A DNA stretch of 64,000 nucleotides. It comes from Tubulanus polymorphus (lineage: Eukaryota; Nemertea; Palaeonemertea; Tubulaniformes; Tubulanidae). Every line of letters begins with the position of its first letter. Positions within the stretch are counted from its first letter, which is position 1. Made by a program: the position numbers and the translations under genes. The notes under the pieces were generated by a model, which worked only from the letters and a program-made list of their open reading frames with translations, had not been told where the DNA came from and searched no databases. Below, piece after piece: positions 60,401-64,000 of the stretch. The DNA is taken from contig NC_134027.1 of NCBI RefSeq assembly GCF_964204645.1, forward strand, positions 24,292,485 through 24,356,484, read 5' to 3'.

Positions 60401-63400
60401 GAATAATTGTGGGTGCGTAGAAAATGCTGAAGATTTAACATCACTTTTCAGGTTTATTCTGCAACGTCTCGGACATTCGGATTTAACTGATAAAGTAAGC
60501 CATAATTCATTAAATGTATCGGTTTTACGGTGTTTAACATGTAAACCCAGTTCCATAGTTGGCTTATAAATCTGTTTTTGAATGAATGATTGAATTTAGT
60601 CAAATTAAACCCGCACATTAACTGGCTGAACTGAATCCAAAGTTGAATTAAACGCACACAACTGTAGAACTGGATCCAGAGTCAAATTACGTAAACTCAC
60701 ACAACTGTGGAACTGGATCCTAATCAAATTAGACCCACACAACTGTGGAACTGGATTCAGATTCGAATGAAACCGGTGCTACCGCAACTGCCCTAGACGA
60801 TTTGTTAACGTTAATGATTAATTCATTTGAATTTTGAATCTTTCAGATTCCTGCCAACTGTCCTATGAAGGGTTTAGCTGAAGGTCTAGTAGCGGCGTGG
60901 GACGTTTATAATAACAAAGAGTACGTAGGTTGTGTGTTATTCAACTACGAGTTGATTATTTCAACCCTGACCTGTGGAACCAGATTGAGTGTGCCATTTT
61001 ACAATCCACCAGAGTTCCCTAGCCACTAATCACGATACATTGGACTAGACATTCTAGAATAGATCGCTTAATAATTCTAATTGCACATGTAATGATTGAT
61101 TAATTATGGTAATTAAACGTAATTTGAATGAAAAAGCTTTTCAGCTCCATTTTCAATGAAACCATATATCATAGAAACCATTATAAATGTCATTATCTCA
61201 TAAATTCCTGAACAGGAAATAGTTCGATATCTAATCCAATTGCTAAGAGCGTTTAAAGACCCTGTGATAGTAAGTATAGCAAAACTATACTAATGCATGA
61301 TTGTATAGTAAAGCTATCATATCCTCTTTAACATTGTATCCCTGCAGTTGAATCTCGGGACTGAATTCCGCGGTTGTGAGCTTCAGTTAACTCGTGAGTT
61401 TGAATTTCGTTCATTTTCAGACACTTTGTTTAGCTCTTTACTGTCTAGTTTTAAGTGTGGATCTGAGAACTTTTAAATGTGCCTAGATTTAGACCTAAGG
61501 CTGCTATTGAATTATTGATCAGGCTACAGGACATTGTAATTCCAGTCTAACCTGCCGCACAAGGCTAAAGCCAAGCACACACAAGAAAACAAGGAATTAA
61601 TTTTTGATTGAATGTGTTTTTGATGTGTAGTAGTTCACCTAATGTTGTACATTTCGAAACACCAAAACATACCTACAGCGCCACCTAGGGATGAGAAATA
61701 TAAAGTAGGGACCAGTCATGTGACTCGACTTCATGTCATTTATATTTTCATGCTGTGTGCCTTGGCTTAAGATTCAAGACCACTTCGATACCGGTATCAA
61801 TTCACGAATGTTTTCAGCGATTGCTTTCCAGTCTTGCCTATAAAACTAGCACCGGATTTACTGAATTATTTCGTTGTTTTATTGCAGCGCGGCGATACTG
61901 TTCGTCGTCGAGCGATTTACTAGAAACTCGATCGATAAAAGATGGCACCACTTGTCGATCTACGAACACAATCCCGACATCAAAGTTATCTGGAAAAATT
62001 TCAAGGAAATCAATGCCACGATGACTTTACGAGAGGATAAGACACTAGTCGTGTAGGTTGAGTATACTGTGAATTAACCCTCAACCTGCTATACCCTATT
62101 ATGTCTGTCATCAAAAATACATACCCGGTATTGTATTTTTGCTATCATGTAGGTTTAGTATAGTGAATTAACCCTCAACCTGCTATACCCTATTATGTCT
62201 GTCATATAGGTTTAGTATACTGAATTAACCCTCGACCTGCTATACACTATTATGTCTGTCATATAGGTTTAGTATACTGAATTAACCCTCGACCTGCTAT
62301 ACACTATTATGTCTGTCATATAGGTTTAGTATACTGAATTAACCCTCGACCTGCTATACACTATTCTGTCTGTCATGTAGGTTTAGTATAGTGAATTAAC
62401 CCTCAACCTGCTATACCCTATTATGTCTGTCATATAGGTTTAGTATACTGAATTAACCCTCAACCTGCTATACCCTATTATGTCTGTCATATAGGTTTAG
62501 TATACTGAATTAACCCTCGACCTGCTATACCCTATTATGTCTGTCATATAGGTTTAGTATACTGAATTAACCCTCGACCTGCTATACACTATTATGTCTG
62601 TCATGTAGGTTTAGTATACTGAATTAACCCTCAACCTGCTATACCCTATTATGTCTGTCATGTAGGTTTAGTATAGTGAATTAACCCTCAACCTGCTATA
62701 CCCTATTATGTCTGTCATATAGGTTTAGTATAGTGAATTAACCCTCAACCTGCTATACCCTATTATGTCTGTCATATAGGTTTAGTATAGTGAATTAACC
62801 CTCAACCTGCTATACCCTATTATGTCTGTCATGTAGGTTTAGTATAGTGAATTAACCCTCGACCTGCTATACACTATTATGTCTGTCATGTAGGTTTAGT
62901 ATAGTGAATTAACCCTCAACCTGCTATACCCTATTATGTCTGTCATGTAGGTTTAGTATACTGAATTAACCCTCGACCTGCTATACCCTATTATGTCTGT
63001 CATATAGGTTTAGTATACTGAATTAACCCTCGACCTGCTATACACTATTATGTCTGTCATGTAGGTTTAGTATACTGAATTAACCCTCAACCTGCTATAC
63101 CCTATTATGTCTGTCATGTAGGTTTAGTATAGTGAATTAACCCTCAACCTGCTATACCCTATTATGTCTGTCATATAGGTTTAGTATAGTGAATTAACCC
63201 TCAACCTGCTATACCCTATTATGTCTGTCATGTAGGTTTAGTATAGTGAATTAACCCTCAACCTGCTATACCCTATTATGTCTGTCATGTAGGTTTAGTA
63301 TAGCGAATGAACCCTCAACCTGATAATTATGGATATTTTTTCAGGGATGGTGTTGAAATAGCCGTCGCTTACTTTAGAACTGGATACACGGAAAGTGACT

Positions 63401-63953
63401 ACTATTCGGAAGAGGTAAATATCGTATTGACAAAAAGAGATTTAACTCCCATATTAAGATATATTCAAAAATTTGACTAGAAATATTTTAGATTTGACTG
63501 AAACCTGTTGAACAGGTCATCAAGACTCATATGCAGGTTTAATTTATCCATATTCACACAAAATCGGCATTATTTCCCAATTCACGGATAAAGAAAAATT
63601 TACAATTCTCTACAGTTCTGATATGATAGGTGTAGCCCGGCAGTTGAACCTTAAGCGATATTTATGAATTTTTTTCCACAAAAGAAAAACCTTAAAAATT
63701 GATTACGATACTTCCCTGCATTCAGATCGGTGTTAGATCAGATGTAATGTTTTGATTCAAGGAGTGGTCGGTGCGTCTAACGTTGGAACGATCAAAAGCT
63801 ATAAAATGTCCGACGATCCAGTATCAGCTGTCCGGTTGTAAGAAGGTCCAGCAGGAACTGTGTCGCGACGGCGTCATCGAGAAATATATACCGGACGAGA
63901 ACGTGGCTAAACAACTGAGGTTAACATTCGCTCGACAATATTCACTAGATCAG
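57451..63953 (+). CDS. GSS: Glutathione synthetase, N-terminal nine coding exons (3' end beyond window)
   Basis: Exons 57451-57544, 58314-58500, 59220-59295, 59790-59923, 60452-60494, 60847-60920, 61888-62052, 63345-63414 and 63762-63953 join in phase to 345 codons of about 475. Recognisable blocks are YSPFSLIPTPIPRKAFNAAY, YNLLYHRVAHDHEFL, NVSLCLHRSDYMVDTS, KQIEFNTIASSFAGLSSRIG, CPMKGLAEGLVAAWDVYNN, AILFVVERFTRNSIDKRW, DGVEIAVAYFRTGYTESDYY and LERSKAIKCPTIQYQLSGCK. The enzyme joins gamma-glutamylcysteine and glycine using ATP in the cytosol, as a homodimer with an ATP-grasp fold. The C-terminal part, including the glycine-rich lid, lies to the right of the window. Start choice: the first ATG after a TATAAAAG stretch gives MAMKPTCIPVPL; the second Met, two codons on, is also possible. 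Introns hold a SINE, a piggyBac-type MITE and a 57-bp minisatellite. Confidence 0.96.
58790..58995 (+). mobile_element. tRNA-derived SINE with poly(A) tail
   Basis: The head GAGCAGTGGCCGAGTGGTTT (A box) and GGGTTCAAACC (B box, about 58850) resemble a Ser/Leu-type tRNA. A body with CCCCCCATTGGGGAAAAAG follows, and the unit ends at a run of twelve A. It lies in glutathione synthetase intron 2. Confidence 0.8.
60068..60350 (+). mobile_element. PiggyBac-type MITE, copy 3
   Basis: It starts CTCTTTCAGTGCTGAC and ends GCACTGAAAGGG, with TTAA at 60064-60067 and 60351-60354. It is in the same orientation as copies 1 and 2 and lies in glutathione synthetase intron 4. Confidence 0.85.
60600..60765. repeat. 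Dispersed copies of the 38-bp ACACAACTGTGGAACTGGAT unit
   Basis: Three to four units, the reverse complement of the array at 12360-12780, lie in glutathione synthetase intron 5. Confidence 0.75.
62047..63325. repeat. 57-bp minisatellite filling glutathione synthetase intron 7, about 22 copies
   Basis: Units read GTAGGTTTAGTATACTGAAT, TAACCCTCGACCTGCTATAC and ACTATTATGTCTGTCAT, with C/A, G/C and GTAGG/ATAGG variants. The first unit begins at the exon 7 donor and the last ends about 20 bp before the acceptor. One ~34-bp insertion lies in the first unit. Confidence 0.96.
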
Positions 63954-64000
63954 GTAATTACCGTTACACCATTTACTGGTTTTGAGCAAAATGACCCAGT

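Overview
The window is animal nuclear DNA. Genes are split into short exons with GT-AG introns, introns and spacers hold abundant minisatellites and short inverted-repeat transposons, and there are tRNA-derived SINE-like units and a truncated LINE. The gene set (MED20, Sm protein F, glutathione synthetase, urocanate hydratase, a MUR3/KATAMARI1-like GT47 enzyme, Ig/FN3 and WSC surface proteins) suggests a marine invertebrate, perhaps a mollusc or other spiralian. That placement is inference. Exon models were built by hand from reading frame, splice signals and phase matching; no alignment was run.

Left part (1-20 kb). A minus-strand GT47 (exostosin-family) type II membrane glycosyltransferase spans 9.5-1.2 kb. 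Its introns carry a 41-bp minisatellite, a 31-35-bp minisatellite and a piggyBac-type MITE. A CpG-rich block at 11.3-11.5 kb may be its 5' end. Repeat arrays and a SINE follow. Four intact plus-strand exons at 15.3-16.9 kb encode only the last quarter of urocanate hydratase.

Middle (19.9-37 kb). MED20 (minus) and SNRPF (plus) sit head to head with 338 bp between start codons. Next is a minus-strand secreted cysteine-knot-like precursor with a TATA box. Two foldback/palindromic elements precede a decayed acyltransferase-like pseudogene split by a 776-bp MITE with TA target duplication. A minus-strand secreted protein follows, with a signal peptide, six tiny phase-1 Thr/Ser-rich exons and a WSC domain.

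Right part (37-64 kb). A ~165-bp array, a 5'-truncated non-LTR retrotransposon flanked by inverted tRNA-like units, and an unrecognised five-exon plus-strand gene (41.0-42.2 kb) are followed by a large minus-strand receptor (50.1-43.6 kb) with Ig-like domains, two FN3-like domains, one membrane helix and a tail with tyrosine motifs; one Ig exon is frameshifted. After a gene-poor AT-rich stretch there is a TATA-driven spliced transcript with no long ORF, then the first nine coding exons of glutathione synthetase running off the right edge, with intron 7 filled by a 57-bp minisatellite.

The genes do not form one pathway. The strongest candidates for something new are the cysteine-rich precursor, the unidentified five-exon gene, the mini-exon WSC gene, the orphan TATA transcript and several MITE families whose ends and target duplications can be read directly.
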